Notes: generated by a model from the sequence alone, not told the origin. Positions 10,880 to 22,597 are shown, numbered from the stretch's first letter. The stretch: DNA of 64,000 nt from Dipteris shenzhenensis (GCA_047967505.1 CM106541.1); one strand, 5' to 3'. Made by a program: numbers and translations.

Positions 10880-11250
10880 TGACAGTTTGATCCCCTGTCA
10901 GTATTTTGCTCATAACGTTTTGGTCAATAGTATGATTTAAACAAAACTTATATCAGCGCAAAGCTCTCTTCAAGGAGCATCATCCTATGTCTTAAGTTAT
11001 TATATTAGATATCAAACCAAAAATCTATGACTCTTGATGTGTGATGATTTCTTTTTTAGATAGCTTTAACCCCTGTCCAGTAAACTGCCCATATCTTTCG
11101 GACCACTTCTCTCTTTCTTACAAAACTTATATCAGATCGAAGCCCATTTCAAGACGCATATTAATATGTGTTTGAATATTTGATATTATGTCTTTGTTGA
11201 AAGTTATGGGTCTCTGTGTCTTATGATATTTTGCAGAGTGTTTTGAGCTA
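10880..11250. repeat. diverged tandem duplication, about 179-bp period
   Basis: aaaacttatatcag occurs at 10943 and 11122. It is preceded in both units by cccctgtc(c)agta..ctcata/cccata and followed by a cgaagc..ttcaag-like stretch. Similarity is patchy, so this is an old duplication. Confidence 0.55.
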
Positions 11251-12050
11251 ATTGTAAAGGTATCTATGAAGGAGGTGCAATGTTTCCCCGGGACCTACCC
11301 ATCCGACGCAGTCAGCTCCTTAAAACTCCTTGATATATATCAGTTCATGTCATGTTGAGTTGCAAGATCTTCTTTCAACAATGTATCTCTCTTCTCTTTG
11401 GCACAGACTGGCTTATTGAGATTATGGCCTCCGCTGATCCTTTCCTTCTCCCTATGCTTGAGTACAACATCACTTGGGATGTTATCATCTTCATTCTCAT
11501 CTAAGGGAGGAAAGTATGGTGTGGTCTCTTGGTATAAAAGCTTCTTTTTAATGTCCCTTTCCTAGTGATAAATATCTCTATCACTCAACTCGAAAGCAGT
11601 AGGAAGTGAAGAGGTGCGTGAAGTTTCTTACCTCCAACTTCATGTCACAGTATAAAGAAAGAAAATAGTGATTGGATGAGAGTTTATGAAAGAAAATGAT
11701 TGAATGGACATAATAGACATATGAAATTGTGACATGTGGATGAGATAGATCATATCATCTTGCCTTTATATTGAGGCATTCCACTTGTTTGTCACTTTGA
11801 TTTCTTTTCTCTCTCATGGAGTTTACTGTCTACTTTGAGCCCCCTAAGATTTGTACACGAATCGCTCATGTTGTGCCAAAATAATGTACCTTAGCAATGA
11901 ATTCATTTACTTGCACTCTTTTGATTCCCACAAATTCCTCACAATGGGAGCTGTATCACTTACACTTTACAGCCAATTGCTGGAGTCATGTTGGTCCTTC
12001 TAATGACAACATCTTTAATGTTTTGCACCCAAGCCATTTTTCATTCATTT
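11251..12050. other. intergenic, no gene seen
   Basis: No recognisable coding, RNA or repeat structure. Short open frames show no conserved motif. Confidence 0.4.
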
Positions 12051-12203
12051 TAGGGGACACCAACATAGCTAATGTCGCCCTCTTTCCAGCTTATTAATCT
12101 AAGCTATACATACCTTTCTGTTTGTATAAGCCTTTAGGGGACACTAACATAGCTAATGTTGCCATCTTTGCACCTAGTTGATTGAAGCTATGCACCCCTT
12201 TTA
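12051..12203. repeat. 84-bp imperfect tandem duplication
   Basis: taggggacac(c/t)aacatagctaatgt(c/t)gcc starts at 12051 and again at 12135, and both copies continue into aagctat..acc. Two diverged units. Confidence 0.7.
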
Positions 12204-12566
12204 CTTTGAATAAGCTATCTCTCAAATTAGAGAGTAAATTCACTCAAGCCTTCATCTCCCAAGTTGTCGATAGAGTTGTCACTCTACAAATTCTTCTATG
12301 CAGGTTGAAGCCTTTGAAGACTCAAAAGACTGGTAGCCATTGGAATAGCCTAATGTTGATGCCTCAAATGGTCCCACCAATTGTGAGATCAAGCTTGTGT
12401 TCTTCACTCTAATGGTGGCAATGTTTAAAAATATGCATCTACCACCGCTACCTAGTGCTACTTTGTAAGGTGCCTCTGTTTTTCACCTTGTTTTCCCTCT
12501 ATAAATGTTGCAAACATGTCTTCGTTTTAGTCATTCACTGTGAGTCAATTCATAGTATTCCCCTCA

Positions 12567-12682
12567 TTGGCTTCTCTTTCATTGCCCAATAAAATGCACC
12601 AAAATATTACTTTCTAAATCATGGTTGGCTTCTCTTTGATTGCCCAATAAAATGCACCAAAATATTACTTTCTAAATCATGG
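12567..12682. repeat. 58-bp tandem duplication, nearly perfect
   Basis: Two copies beginning ttggcttctcttt at 12567 and 12625 and ending aaatcatgg differ at one or two positions. A recent duplication in otherwise anonymous sequence. Confidence 0.9.
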
Positions 12683-13405
12683 TGTTACACGTTGGCCTCA
12701 TCCCAATCATGCTCTACCTTCACATCTCTTTGTGTATATGAGGGAGATAGACATTTTTGGATGGCCAAATTATGTTCTTCATGCAATGTGGAATGAAACA
12801 TTAGGGGGCAAAGAGAGGCACTTAACTTGGATACAAAATGAAAGCAATGAGAAGAATAATCTACACAACAAATTGGAAGCTAAGATCTCATATTACTTAG
12901 CCATATGTGGAAATCAAGAAACAACAATCTGTTCATCTAGACTCTACACACATGAGCGACAATAAGGCAATTCTATCTCTATGGACTCTAGGACTTTATA
13001 TACAAGACATTATGACACTGTGTGATAGGTACCACCCAAATTTACAATCATTTGCACCGACCCATCAAAAGGGTAGGTGCCATCCAGCTCGGTCTCATCC
13101 GTAGTAGCGAACTATCTTGGGTCTCTTTAATCTATAGGCCCTATTTGATTCAACACCCAATCCTTATCTTCATCTTTGTCACTCTTAAGGCCACACATTT
13201 TGGGCCCATTGAGTGGTCCCTAGGCCTCTATGAAATTGGTTGTCAACAGACCACCTACCCATGTCCTAAGACCACCTATCCATGTCCTATTGGTGAATGT
13301 GCACCATAAGCAAGGTAGTAGTGGCGATGGCATTCAATGTTTTTATTGTACATCAGCCTTTGTGCAAAATTGAGGGTGTGTTAGACCCCTGGGCAACCAC
13401 CCAGG
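12683..13405. other. intergenic, no gene seen
   Basis: No recognisable gene. 13250-13290 holds a short direct repeat, agaccaccta(c/t)ccatgtccta. Confidence 0.4.
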
Positions 13406-13541
13406 GTGTTTACAGACTAGCACACCCTAGGCACCGCCCACAAATCATAGATGGGAAACATTTCTTGCCCACATATAGCCCACAGCTAGATGCGTTCAAT
13501 GCCACCATGTGCGAGCATGGGCGTCTCTAGTCTGTAAACAC
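13406..13541. mobile_element. possible short inverted-repeat element (MITE-like)
   Basis: gtgtttacagactag (13406-13420) and its exact reverse complement ctagtctgtaaacac (13527-13541) bound 136 bp with no ORF. The left side starts after caggg, as in some hAT termini, but I find no convincing target-site duplication. Confidence 0.4.
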
Positions 13542-13618
13542 TTTGATTAACTACTGCGATGCCCTTTCTCGCTCATCTCTATGGTACGCTTTTCTCTCCA
13601 CTCCATTTCTATAGTATG

Positions 13619-13646
13619 CTTCTCTCTCTCTCTCTCTCTCTCTCTC
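13619..13646 (+). repeat. (CT)n microsatellite
   Basis: Uninterrupted CT dinucleotide run. Confidence 0.95.
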
Positions 13647-13885
13647 GTTCGATCCTCAGATCGACTTTGGATGAGTCATATTTGGCTACTTGGAATTGTT
13701 TCCATGAAGTAAAAAAAAGCCTGCTCTCCCAGTGTGTATAGTCACATCACCACCAACATTTCTATTGCTCATTGTGAGCAGACTTGTTGGTTTGTGTTGT
13801 GATCTTGTCGTTGTGTGCATCTCGGATCTCCTTGGAATTGTTTCCACCAAGTCAAAAAACCCTCCTCTAGTGTCTCTCCTCCTTC

Positions 13886-13911
13886 CTCTCTCTCTCTCTC
13901 TCTCTCTCTCT
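13886..13911 (+). repeat. (CT)n microsatellite
   Basis: Uninterrupted CT dinucleotide run within a pyrimidine-rich 300-bp stretch. Confidence 0.95.
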
Positions 13912-14198
13912 AATGCTTCACATCGACCTTTTTCTCCTTGTCGAGTACAATCACCAACTACCTCACGTCTCCACTCACACTCTACTCTTCCCTCACATCT
14001 ACCTTCTCTATCCCCATAACAATTGTCTTCTTGTTCTTGGTCATCATCATCATCACCTTCTTCTTCTACTCCTCCTTCTCCCTTCTCTTCTTCACAGAAG
14101 TTGCTCTAGTTCGTTCATGCATGTCATGGTGCACCCCTTGTTGGGGACCATCGATGCATAGTGGTGGTGGCAGATTACATTGCCATTGGCCATGATTT

Positions 14199-15209
14199 TG
14201 ATGTTGGTTTGCAAAGCCTATCCTTTTTGAACATACATGCACATGTAAACTAAAAGGACGGTCTTATGTGCGGAAGAGTAGATCCATAACTTGGGCTGCT
14301 GATTTGATTTTCTTGGATTTGCCCTTGGGTGGGGATCATCTCATGCCCCCCTCGCATCCACTTTGGGATACTTTGTTGGAGGACCATGTGCACTATGGGT
14401 TATCATTGTCGGCATCCACCCTATCAGATGAAGGGTGGTCGGTTGTCATGGCAGCTAGTGGAGGTAGTTTATATGGCTGTTAGTCTATTTTTGCAAGCAT
14501 TTTGTGTTTATTTTATGGTTTGTAAATAGTTTCAATACCTTGGCTTTCAAGGGAGAGTATTAGTTGAGTGGAGTGCTACTGCCAAGTCTCAGAGCTACAT
14601 ATTGCATGACGCATTGTACTTGTGCATCACACCTTGTTTGGTTCCTATGAGTCAAGTGGATCACACATTGGGGTGATGCTTGTTTCAAATTGTATTCTCA
14701 TCCTTCTTATTACATTGGATTGTGCAGTTAACTAATTTGGTTTTGATGTTTGCAAGCTTGTACATTGCACATATTTCTACTACATCATCGAGGGATGCAC
14801 CCTCAGAATTTTGTTGATCGCACTTCCCCATTCTTTGAGGCCCTTGGCATGCAAGCGACAGATGATGTAATGTACCACTACATCCCTGATGATGCTCTGG
14901 GTACCATCACAGTAGGGATGCATTTGAGGGGAGGCATGGAGAGGAGCCATACCTTCCTCTGGTGCTTTTTGGAGATGCTTTGTGCTCCAGAGGGTATCTA
15001 TGTTGAGCTGGGTTGTGGCACAGGCCTGTTGCTAAAGGCATGCCTTAGCATAGGACATGCTTGTGCATCCCTAGATGTGGATGATAGATTGTTGCACTCG
15101 TACATTATTCCTTTACTTAGTGCTAGCAGATAGGGTAGGGAGGACATCACAGCACAAGGTGATGATGAGGTGGACACCAATGCTAGTCTTAACCCTTTTG
15201 ATGACTAGT
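14199..15209 (+). pseudogene. beta-class DNA amino-methyltransferase-like relic
   Basis: Two coding blocks in different frames. Block 1 (about 14199-14485) carries ADLIFLDLPLGGD, which looks like a decayed motif IV (DPPYG type), then 57 residues later DEGWSVVMAA, resembling the strand after the catalytic loop. Block 2 (14750-15209) carries VELGCGTG (about 15002-15025), a SAM-binding motif I, then an ASLDVDD acidic loop and, past one TAG at 15131-15133, a short acidic tail. Catalytic motif before SAM motif is the order of beta-class N6-adenine/N4-cytosine DNA methyltransferases. About 260 bp between the blocks may be an intron. The altered motif IV, the stop and the lack of a clear start argue for a decayed gene. 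Motif reading is by eye, so other Rossmann methyltransferases are possible. Confidence 0.45.
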
Positions 15210-15289
15210 GAGCAACTTCTATCACACTGGAAGGTGTTTCATTTATTCATGGACATTTTTTTTTGGTGCTGCTTTGAGGCTTCATTTCA

Positions 15290-16730
15290 TATTGGAAATT
15301 GACCATTTTGTGTTCTCCTAAAATGTGATTATGAGTGCATGAAACATAGAACATGCATGACTATTTATTATTTTAAATATACCATTTATTAGTTTAATTT
15401 TATATTTGAGTATGGATGTTTTTTTAATGTTGTCTTGGCAAAGTTTGTTGCCAATTTATGCAACGGTGAGCGCAAGGGCTATGGTTAATGATCCACATTG
15501 CGAAGAGATAGCCAAAGCGTCAGCTGAGAAGAAACATCTTTAGAGATGATGAGTGTGACTCTGAGTGAATATGACCAGGGATCACATTTGCAATTGGTGT
15601 AGGAAAATGTTTTATTGATGAACATCGATCCCTTTTGTGGGCCGATTTGTTGCTTGCTTTTTCCCTCTATGAGGACAATGTAATGATCTATTTGCTTTCG
15701 TTCGAGCAATCCATCATGTTTCTTCATGCGATAATCTTAAAGTCACATGTTGTGTATAAGATGATGTGTTTGTTTGATTCTAGTATCATTATCTTTTTTC
15801 ATTGGGCATCATGAGTGTGATTGTTTTTTTCAAATAAACTGTCTCGCAAAAACCTGGGTAAGGCATTGCCTTTACATTTTTGCTGAAATAAAATCAACCA
15901 TGGTGTGGGAGCTTCAAGTCATATGGCTAATAAGGAAAACATGTTTGATTATCCATAAACCCTAGACATTAAGCATATTAAATGATGGTCTTCATGTAAA
16001 TGACTACTTATTTTAGAGGGATTCGCTCGGAATGTGCTTCGCTGGGAGTCTAGGAATCCTCATTGGCATATTGGTAAGATTTATCTATATGAGAAATTTA
16101 TTATTATAGAACACCTACATTGTTTGTTAGTGATCCACTCCCAGGTTTGTTAAACTCTTGTCATAAAAAGAGCCTCCCTACGAGTGATACACATGTGATG
16201 TTCTTGAGGCTTGATCATGAGTTGACGTCAGCAAGTAGGCACTTGTGTCCATCCAACTACCACACTCCTTTCATTATCTCTCATTCCTCTTCCTTCCCCC
16301 TCATTTTTGAGCACCCAAAATCTCATCACTTCTCTTCTCTACCTGCATTTCTCTCCCATTTCACTCTCATTCTTTTAAAACTATCAAGATTTTTGAATGA
16401 GATTCAACCTACCTTCTCCTTTCTCTATTTTGGGTGCTTCTCCTTCAAATCTTGCCACTTCCTCTCTCATATGAGATTCTCTTATGATCTAAAATCATTT
16501 CATTCAGGAAAATGAGGCAATCAATGTTTTGAGCAAACCATGAATGATGCAGCGTGTTTGGAGCTTAGAAGGAGCTACTGGACGAGATTCTTTGAGAAAG
16601 GATCAAAGAAGATTTTCTTTCAGGCATTGCAATTTTGTTGATGCATGAAAATCAATCTTTCTTTTGTCCATCTCTCAATACTAGTCACTTTCCCTGTTGC
16701 AATCTCTAAGGGTGCATGATGTCGAACCAT
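15290..16730. other. intergenic, no gene seen
   Basis: AT-rich with no recognisable coding region. A plus-strand open frame at 16120-16515 is low-complexity and shows no domain. Confidence 0.4.
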
Positions 16731-16734
16731 TTGT

Positions 16735-17600
16735 GAAGGTTTGGGGTCCATCCAAGTAGCTTGTATGGAGGTTCAGGTGAGATAATCTTTGGAACAATGC
16801 AACATAGTGATTATGACGAGATTTATTTGTTAACAATGTAACTTTGAAGAAACAATTGGTTTGTAGTTCATTTTGTGTAGTTGTGTTGTTTTGTTTTATT
16901 ACAGGTTTGAAAATGTTGAAAGATTTGTTTGTTTTGTAAGAAATTTCATGAGAAATGAGTCTTTCTCCACTCTTACTATCAATAGTTTTCTACAGAATAT
17001 TGCTTGAAATAGATTTTGAGATGTTTGGGGAGCATATAATTTGTTTTAAAGCAAGAACCATCAACTTCATCATTCTTGGAACACATTTGGGACCACTAGG
17101 AGGGACAAAGTTTGATCACATTTTTCTTTCAAAGAACCTTGCTCCAAGAATCACGTATTGTTCATCCATGTAGTTTTAGAATATTTTTAGTTTTCAACTC
17201 AAATCAGGGTCTATCAGTGCAACTTGCATGGAGATTCAGGTGAGAAAACCTTTAAAACGATGTAAGACAATGATAATAACACAATTTCATGAACTTTGAC
17301 AATTAATTTGTAGTTTATTTTGGTAATTGTGTTTTTTTATTTTAATACATGATTTGAAGAGGAAGAAAGATTTGTTTGTTTTGAAAGATACACTCTTACT
17401 ATTAAGGTTTTTTATAGAATATGGTTTGAAGTAGATTTGGAGTTGTTTGGAAGCATATAATTAGTTTTGGAGAAAAATCCATCAACGTCAACATCCTAGA
17501 TTACAAGAGGGACCATTGAGGAGGACAAGTTTGATCATGTTTTTCCTTCAAAGATCCCTATGAGGAATTGTTCATGCACATAGTTTAACAGTGTTTGATG
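16735..17600 (+). repeat. diverged tandem duplication, about 461-bp period
   Basis: Two units share blocks such as tgtatggaggttcaggtgag / tgcatggagattcaggtgag, agatttgtttgtttt, gagttgtttgg-like and agaggga(c/a)caa..tttgatca. The unit starts with an exon-like segment ending CAG followed by a GTGAG donor. The same segment occurs on the minus strand near 32230-32280. Confidence 0.7.
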
Positions 17601-17799
17601 ATAAGTAAATGTTTTTTTGAATTTGTAGATTTCAATTGTTAGATTTTGCACGCAATTGGGGTTTTCATTTTTTCTTGGTTTGATACTTTTCTAAAACATG
17701 TCATGTTTGTATTTTGTTTGTTGATGTCAATGTTATATTATATTAGGTGAAAAGTGTATTAAATCATGCAAGCCCCTTGGAATTAACAAAAGGTGGATA

Positions 17800-19029
17800 T
17801 CCATTTTCAAATTGATGCAGAAGATTCTTGACCAAACCGATATCCCAAGTGTGATCGAAGGTCATAAAAATGGTGAGCTACTTAAAGTTGAGGGCTATGG
17901 ATCCTACAATGTAGAATGGCATCTAGCTGCTGACCTCAAGACTATTAAATGAATGTTTAATGTGGCACATGGAGAAAATACATGCCATCCTTGTCCACTA
18001 TGCATGCAAACAAGAGTACCTACAAAGGGTGGTAAAAAGAATCAAAAGCAATGGGCCTTTGAACTTGTAGAGATAGATCAAACTAAGGCACCAGATAGGG
18101 ATGCTTAGAGAAAGATCCATCATGGAGCTCAATTCTTGAAATTCCTCTTGAATGAGTACACATTTGTGCTCTTCATGCTATTGTGAGAATAATTGAAAAG
18201 TTGGTGCATCTGTACATCATTGATGCATATAACTTGAAGCCCCAACAAGAGAGTGAGAGGATGATTGCAAGAAATGAAAAGGTTCTTTCAGGTATGGGAC
18301 TACACTCTGGACAAGTAAAGATTACAAAAGATGAGAAAAGATTTGGAAAAATAGGCAATGTTCCTTGTAATCCAAGCTTTGGTGGTGTCAAGGCTTTAAA
18401 ATTCCTTTCTGTAAAGAAGAAGAATGACAAGCTCAAATGTGCTAATGAGTTTGATGTATGGAGATTTACACAATGCTTGTTATGAACGAGGGGGGAAGAT
18501 TGAAAAAAGCTCGAGTGTGGTTAGCTCTTGATAGCTTGGTACCTTTACTACAAAAGAAAAGATTCAAAGATGATGATGCACAGTGTTTCATTAGTGCTGT
18601 GAATGACTTTAGCCAGAATATAGAGATAGCTTGGGGAAAGAATCATTTCACACATTACATGGTGATCTCTAACTTGGACATTGAGATGTGCATATTGAAT
18701 GGTCCTTTATTTACTAATTTGATTTTCTATTTGGCAACACATTTTATATGCTCATGCACCATACATGACATGGAATTATGGAAGCATCGGAGTGTCGTCG
18801 CATGGAAAGATTGCATTGGCAAGCACATTATGCATATAATAGAGCAACCCAACATGGGGGTGGTAGAACTAAGTCAAGCCCAATGGTTCAATTGGTTCAA
18901 TGGTGGTACAGGCGTATCAAAATAAGAGCAGCTGCAACACTAGCATTCAAAGAGTCCTTAATGTCCCATGTAATGCAAGATGTTAACGCGGAACATCGAA
19001 GAAGAATATACAACTCATCAAATGCAAGA
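17800..19029 (+). pseudogene. decayed transposase-like gene, family unnamed
   Basis: Conceptual translation across 17817-19029 gives conserved-looking blocks in changing frames: EWHLAADLKTIK followed by a Cys-rich CHPCPLCMQ (about 17920-18010), then a block with KLVHLYIIDAYNLKPQQESE and GNVPCNPSFGGVKALKFLSV (18183-18420), and a C-terminal block with RRMERLHWQAHYAYNRATQ and HGGG (about 18780-18880). From memory, this series of motifs recurs in long uncharacterised transposase-like proteins of plants and invertebrates, and I could not check it. At least ten stops and several frame changes make it dead. The duplicated module at 16735-17600 lies directly upstream and may be its 5' exons. Confidence 0.5.
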
Positions 19030-19300
19030 TAGAATCATGCAAGGGCATATGTGGGTGGAGACGGATGAAAATGATGGTGTAGACTCTTCCAATGTGGATG
19101 CCCATGCATAAGTTTCACAATTTCTTAGTTGTGTGATTTGCAGTAAAGCCAACCTATAATGTCCATGAGTTGCAGTAAAAATGAGAAATTTTGTGTTATT
19201 GGATGTTGATTATATGTATTTAGCTCAAGGTTGCAACAATTTTACTCTTTTTAGAGTTTTTATTAAAAACAAGTATTTTTAAAAATTAGGATTTTGGGCC

Positions 19301-19310
19301 CTATATAAAA
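19301..19310 (+). promoter_or_regulatory. TATA box upstream of histone-like relic
   Basis: ctatataaaa lies 133 bp before the ATG at 19443. A pyrimidine-rich leader with ccaccacctcccac follows, as in a plant 5' UTR. If it belongs to the relic, the copy kept its promoter. Confidence 0.45.
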
Positions 19311-19442
19311 AGAATGGACCCTCATTTTCATTTCATTGTTTGAAGAACTCTCCACTCCCACACCACCTCCCACTTACCCTTGATGTTTCCACCCTTTCGC
19401 TCGCACCCTCACCCTTTCTCTCGCATACTCTCTCCATCCCCC

Positions 19443-20140
19443 ATGGCTAGAGGCCCAAGATCAAGGCACCAAGGAGACTGGCACAGTAAGACCCACCTCT
19501 AGACTCAGAGATAGAGAGTGATAGCCCCCCCCCTCTCTCCTGGATAATCCCCGTCGAAGGGAGAATCTACCATTTCGGAGGCCAGAGAGGGAGCAAGGGG
19601 CAGGCTTGCAGATAGAGGGACAGAGGAAGGCACAAGAGGATCACGATGCAGATGCCGATGACTCAGAGAGCACAGAGGAGGAGCGCGAGGAAGAGCAACA
19701 GTAATGAAGGATAGAGCAGAGGACTAAGTCAAGAGTAGAGAATCAACATTCACACCCATGGAGGAGAGGACACCCAACTCCAGGTCCAAGGCAAGAGGCC
19801 CTCCACATCCAGGAAGAGGCCCTCCACGTCAAGGGCAAAGAGGCCCTCCTCCAATGAGGTGATACAGATTCAAGCCGGGGATTGTGGCACTTCGAGAGAA
19901 CAAAAAGCTTCAAAAATTCATCGATCTGCTCATCCCAATGGCAAGCTATCGAGGTCATGCAGGACCTCAACGATAGCCCAATGTCTTGATACTATAGGCA
20001 TGGAGTTGTGGAGTCTCTATGGTGTATTTCCAAAGATGCCTTGCTTGCCATGCAACATGTAGTTGAGGCCTACCTATAGTAGACCTCATCGATGACACCC
20101 AACTGGCCTGAAATAGCTATGATACTATGGAGAGGACCGA
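19443..20140 (+). pseudogene. centromeric-type histone H3 (CENH3-like) relic
   Basis: A candidate start at 19443 reads MARGPRSRHQGD. A basic Ser/Pro/Arg tail with a repeated KRPSTSR unit follows at about 19790-19857 in one frame, then the histone fold appears in others: YRFKPGIVALREN and LQKFIDLLIP (19863-19936), EVMQDL, then DALLAMQHVVEAYL (about 20034-20075) and VDLIDDTQLA (20079-20110). This is the H3 order of alphaN, helix 1 and helix 2 followed by the L2 region. LLIP followed by AS, rather than LLIRKLPFQ, is what CENH3 proteins show and canonical H3 does not. Several frameshifts and stops break it. The histone-fold segments are contiguous, whereas plant CENH3 genes have introns, which suggests a retrocopy. 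The TATA-like site upstream argues the other way. Confidence 0.65.
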
Positions 20141-20487
20141 ATCGTGTGTCTGAGAACAAAAATAAAGCTATACTGTGCCTAACCAAAAAAACAAGATTTA
20201 TAGTAGGATGGATGGGCCTCATCTTCACCATCTGACTAAGGACCCTAAACTTCATGATACTCATCTTTCCATCTAGCAATAATTGTCGATGGAAGACCAA
20301 AATGTGTTGAGCCACTCTATTGATGTAGTGGCCAATCGAAGCCATCCCCCCACCAGAAGACCCTCTGGTTCCACCCTTGTATCCAGTATATTCATCAACC
20401 CATAAGATATCCTGCAACCAACATATCACATCAAAACCCAAAGATTATATAAATTAAGAAAACATCATTTTTTAGGAATTAATAAAA

Positions 20488-20715
20488 TTAGTATTTTCTC
20501 ACAGAAGAAAAATAATCTATTAAAACAACCATTTAGACATAAGGAACCATGTGCATGATTAAACCCTAAATCTGACATCGTGCGACCAATGCAAAAACTA
20601 TTTGTAGGGTGTTTTTTGCATAAATATCATGCATATGGTTCCTTATGTCTCAATGGCCTCCCAGAAATTATTGTTTTAACAAATTATTTTTCATCTATGA
20701 GAAAACCCTAAAACT
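20488..20715. mobile_element. foldback element 1 (imperfect inverted repeat)
   Basis: The arm 20488-20560 (tattttctcacag..caaccatttagacataaggaaccatgtgcatgat) is matched in inverse orientation by 20626-20715 (atcatgcatatggttccttatgtctcaatgg..). The loop is about 65 bp. No ORF. Confidence 0.8.
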
Positions 20716-20869
20716 AATTGTATTCCCTATGGGCTGAATAAAAACCATAAACCTGTTATTTTCCCTATGTTAGAAAACCATAACCCTAATTTTTTCCACA
20801 AATGGAGTGGAAGGGGCAAGTTGGAGGGGGTTGTGGTAGTGGAGAGTCAAATTTATTCAATTTCAAGTG

Positions 20870-21250
20870 TAGGAATAAAAAATGTAATGTAGGGTACAAA
20901 CCCCAACCAAATTTTTTGGTTTTTAACCTAGGCTATCTTGCATGCATACGAGGCATGTAGATGGATTTTCAGCCCAAAATATGCCCTAGAAGCATGATAT
21001 CCGACATCATGCACCCTATGCCTTAGAAGCATGATATCCGACATCATGCAACCAGGGCCCTATTTTTTAACCGTGTTTTTTCAAAAATAGAGCCCTAATC
21101 GCACGATGTTGGATATCATGCTTCAAGGGCATATTTTGGGCTAAAATCCATGTACATGCCTAGTATGCATGCAGGATAGCTTGGATATAAAATTAAAAAA
21201 ATTGGTTTGGGTTTGTACCCTAAACCCTTAACCTTATTTTTTATTCCCTA
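20870..21250. mobile_element. foldback element 2 (long inverted repeat)
   Basis: Left arm about 20870-21067, right arm about 21083-21250. Matching blocks include taggg..acaaacc, agctatc(c/t)tgcatgcata, catggattttagcccaaaatatgccc-like and gaagcatgatatcc. The centre is agggccctattttt / aaaaatagagccct around 15 bp. The left arm carries an internal duplication of about 37 bp (agaagcatgatatccgacat twice). The whole could form a hairpin with stems over 150 bp. Confidence 0.85.
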
Positions 21251-21349
21251 CCAGTTGAAGACAAAGCAATAGTTTTGTTGCTAAAATGGAACCTAGAATT
21301 ATACTGATGATTTTGAATCACATGATGAAGTTGGCAAACCTACATCCCT

Positions 21350-22376
21350 TTTGTGGTTGGTCTTGAACTTCATGCTAACTTGAGGTGCCATCTTCTTCAT
21401 CTCTCTCCCCAAACAATTCCCTCTACAAATTTATGGACTCCTCATCGAACATGTCGTACTCTAATGTGGCACCCTCGATTGCCTTTTGTGTTCATTGTAT
21501 TGCCTCCAGATCAGTGAGGCTCGAGTCATCGAAGCGTACAATCTCATAAATTGCTAGATTGAAGTCAATGACATCATCAAAGGTGTCATTCGAGAGCTGA
21601 CATAGCACCTCATCCTATCAGAGACCGGTTTCTTCCATCACTTCCAATAGGGTAAGGTATTCCTCTTGGAGACCGATTTCTTCCATCACTTCCAATAGGT
21701 CAAGGTATTCCTCAACCTTTATCTTGATTGGATCAATCAAAGTGAGGTGTGGCTTGGTTGCTACCTCATCTGGATTATAGGTGGAGGATGGATATGCATG
21801 AGTCGAAATTGATGATAAGATAACCTCGCTTTCAACTTTCTCCTCAACCAGGTTAATAGTATGCTCCTTAGGATCCAGGTCTAGGTTTATGTCATCTCCT
21901 CCACCACTTGTTGATGGACCTGCTCCACCACTTGTGCATGCAAAAGGACCCTCGAGCTGCTCTCCAACATCCTCATCAAACTTGCTACTTGCAAGGAGAA
22001 CGGTAAGGGTTGCATCTCTCTCGATCGAATGAATTGGGGAAGATGAATCATCCCTGATGGGAATAGCATAGTCATGGAGAGAGATAGGGACATTATCCAT
22101 GTCCCTACCTAGTGTCTTCTTGAAGTTAGCACTCTGGTCAAAAGAGCTCAAAATATCCAATGAAACTCATTGGTGAGGGGAGTTAGCAATCACGAAAGAT
22201 TGCCCATGGATAAGTCTATCAAAAAAATGAAGAGTGGAATTATCAGCAAGAAGGAAAGCTCTCAAGTGAGACTCAAGATGGAATGCCTTGTAGAAGATAG
22301 GATAAACCTGGTCTGCAGAGGCATGGGAATCAATGGATGAAATCCACTGGTCAAAAGCCTCTCTAGAGGAAGCCAT
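21350..22376 (-). pseudogene. decayed acidic protein gene, unrecognised
   Basis: Read on the minus strand from ATG at 22376 (MASSREAFDQWISS), an open frame runs to a stop at 22167, resumes as LDILSSFDQSANF to a stop at 21618, and continues with further stops to about 21350 (NDTFDDVIDF, EYDMFDEESINL). The product is rich in Asp, Glu and Ser with little hydrophobic structure. The end of the second block holds a 15-16-residue tandem duplication (EYLDLLEVMEEIGL / EYLTLLEVMEETGL) reflecting a 48-bp DNA duplication at 21618-21716. I do not recognise a family. Two stops between otherwise compatible blocks suggest a broken gene. Confidence 0.4.
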
Positions 22377-22554
22377 GATGAGTGCTGGAGGATGCTCGGG
22401 AAGATGAAAGAGGAGAATGTGGAATGCAAGGTTATTCAAGAGTGGGAAACTGAAAATGTGAAAATGACCTTAGAAGTGTACTTAATAAAATTGGCATTGC
22501 CCTTAAAAATGCTTTTAATTACAATATTTTTATATTTATTGTTTTTACTTTGGA

Positions 22555-22558
<4 letters not shown>

Positions 22559-22593
<35 letters not shown>
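22559..22593 (+). repeat. (CT)n microsatellite
   Basis: First tract of a 0.9-kb (CT)n cluster. Confidence 0.95.

Positions 22594-22597
<4 letters not shown>

Noticed and set aside
13732-14195. Plus-strand frames with Ser/Leu/His stretches before the methyltransferase relic
   Set aside because: They arise from CT and catcat simple sequence and could not be linked to the methyltransferase blocks.
20070-20441. 123-aa minus-strand frame
   Set aside because: It overlaps the end of the histone-like relic on the other strand and shows no recognisable domain.
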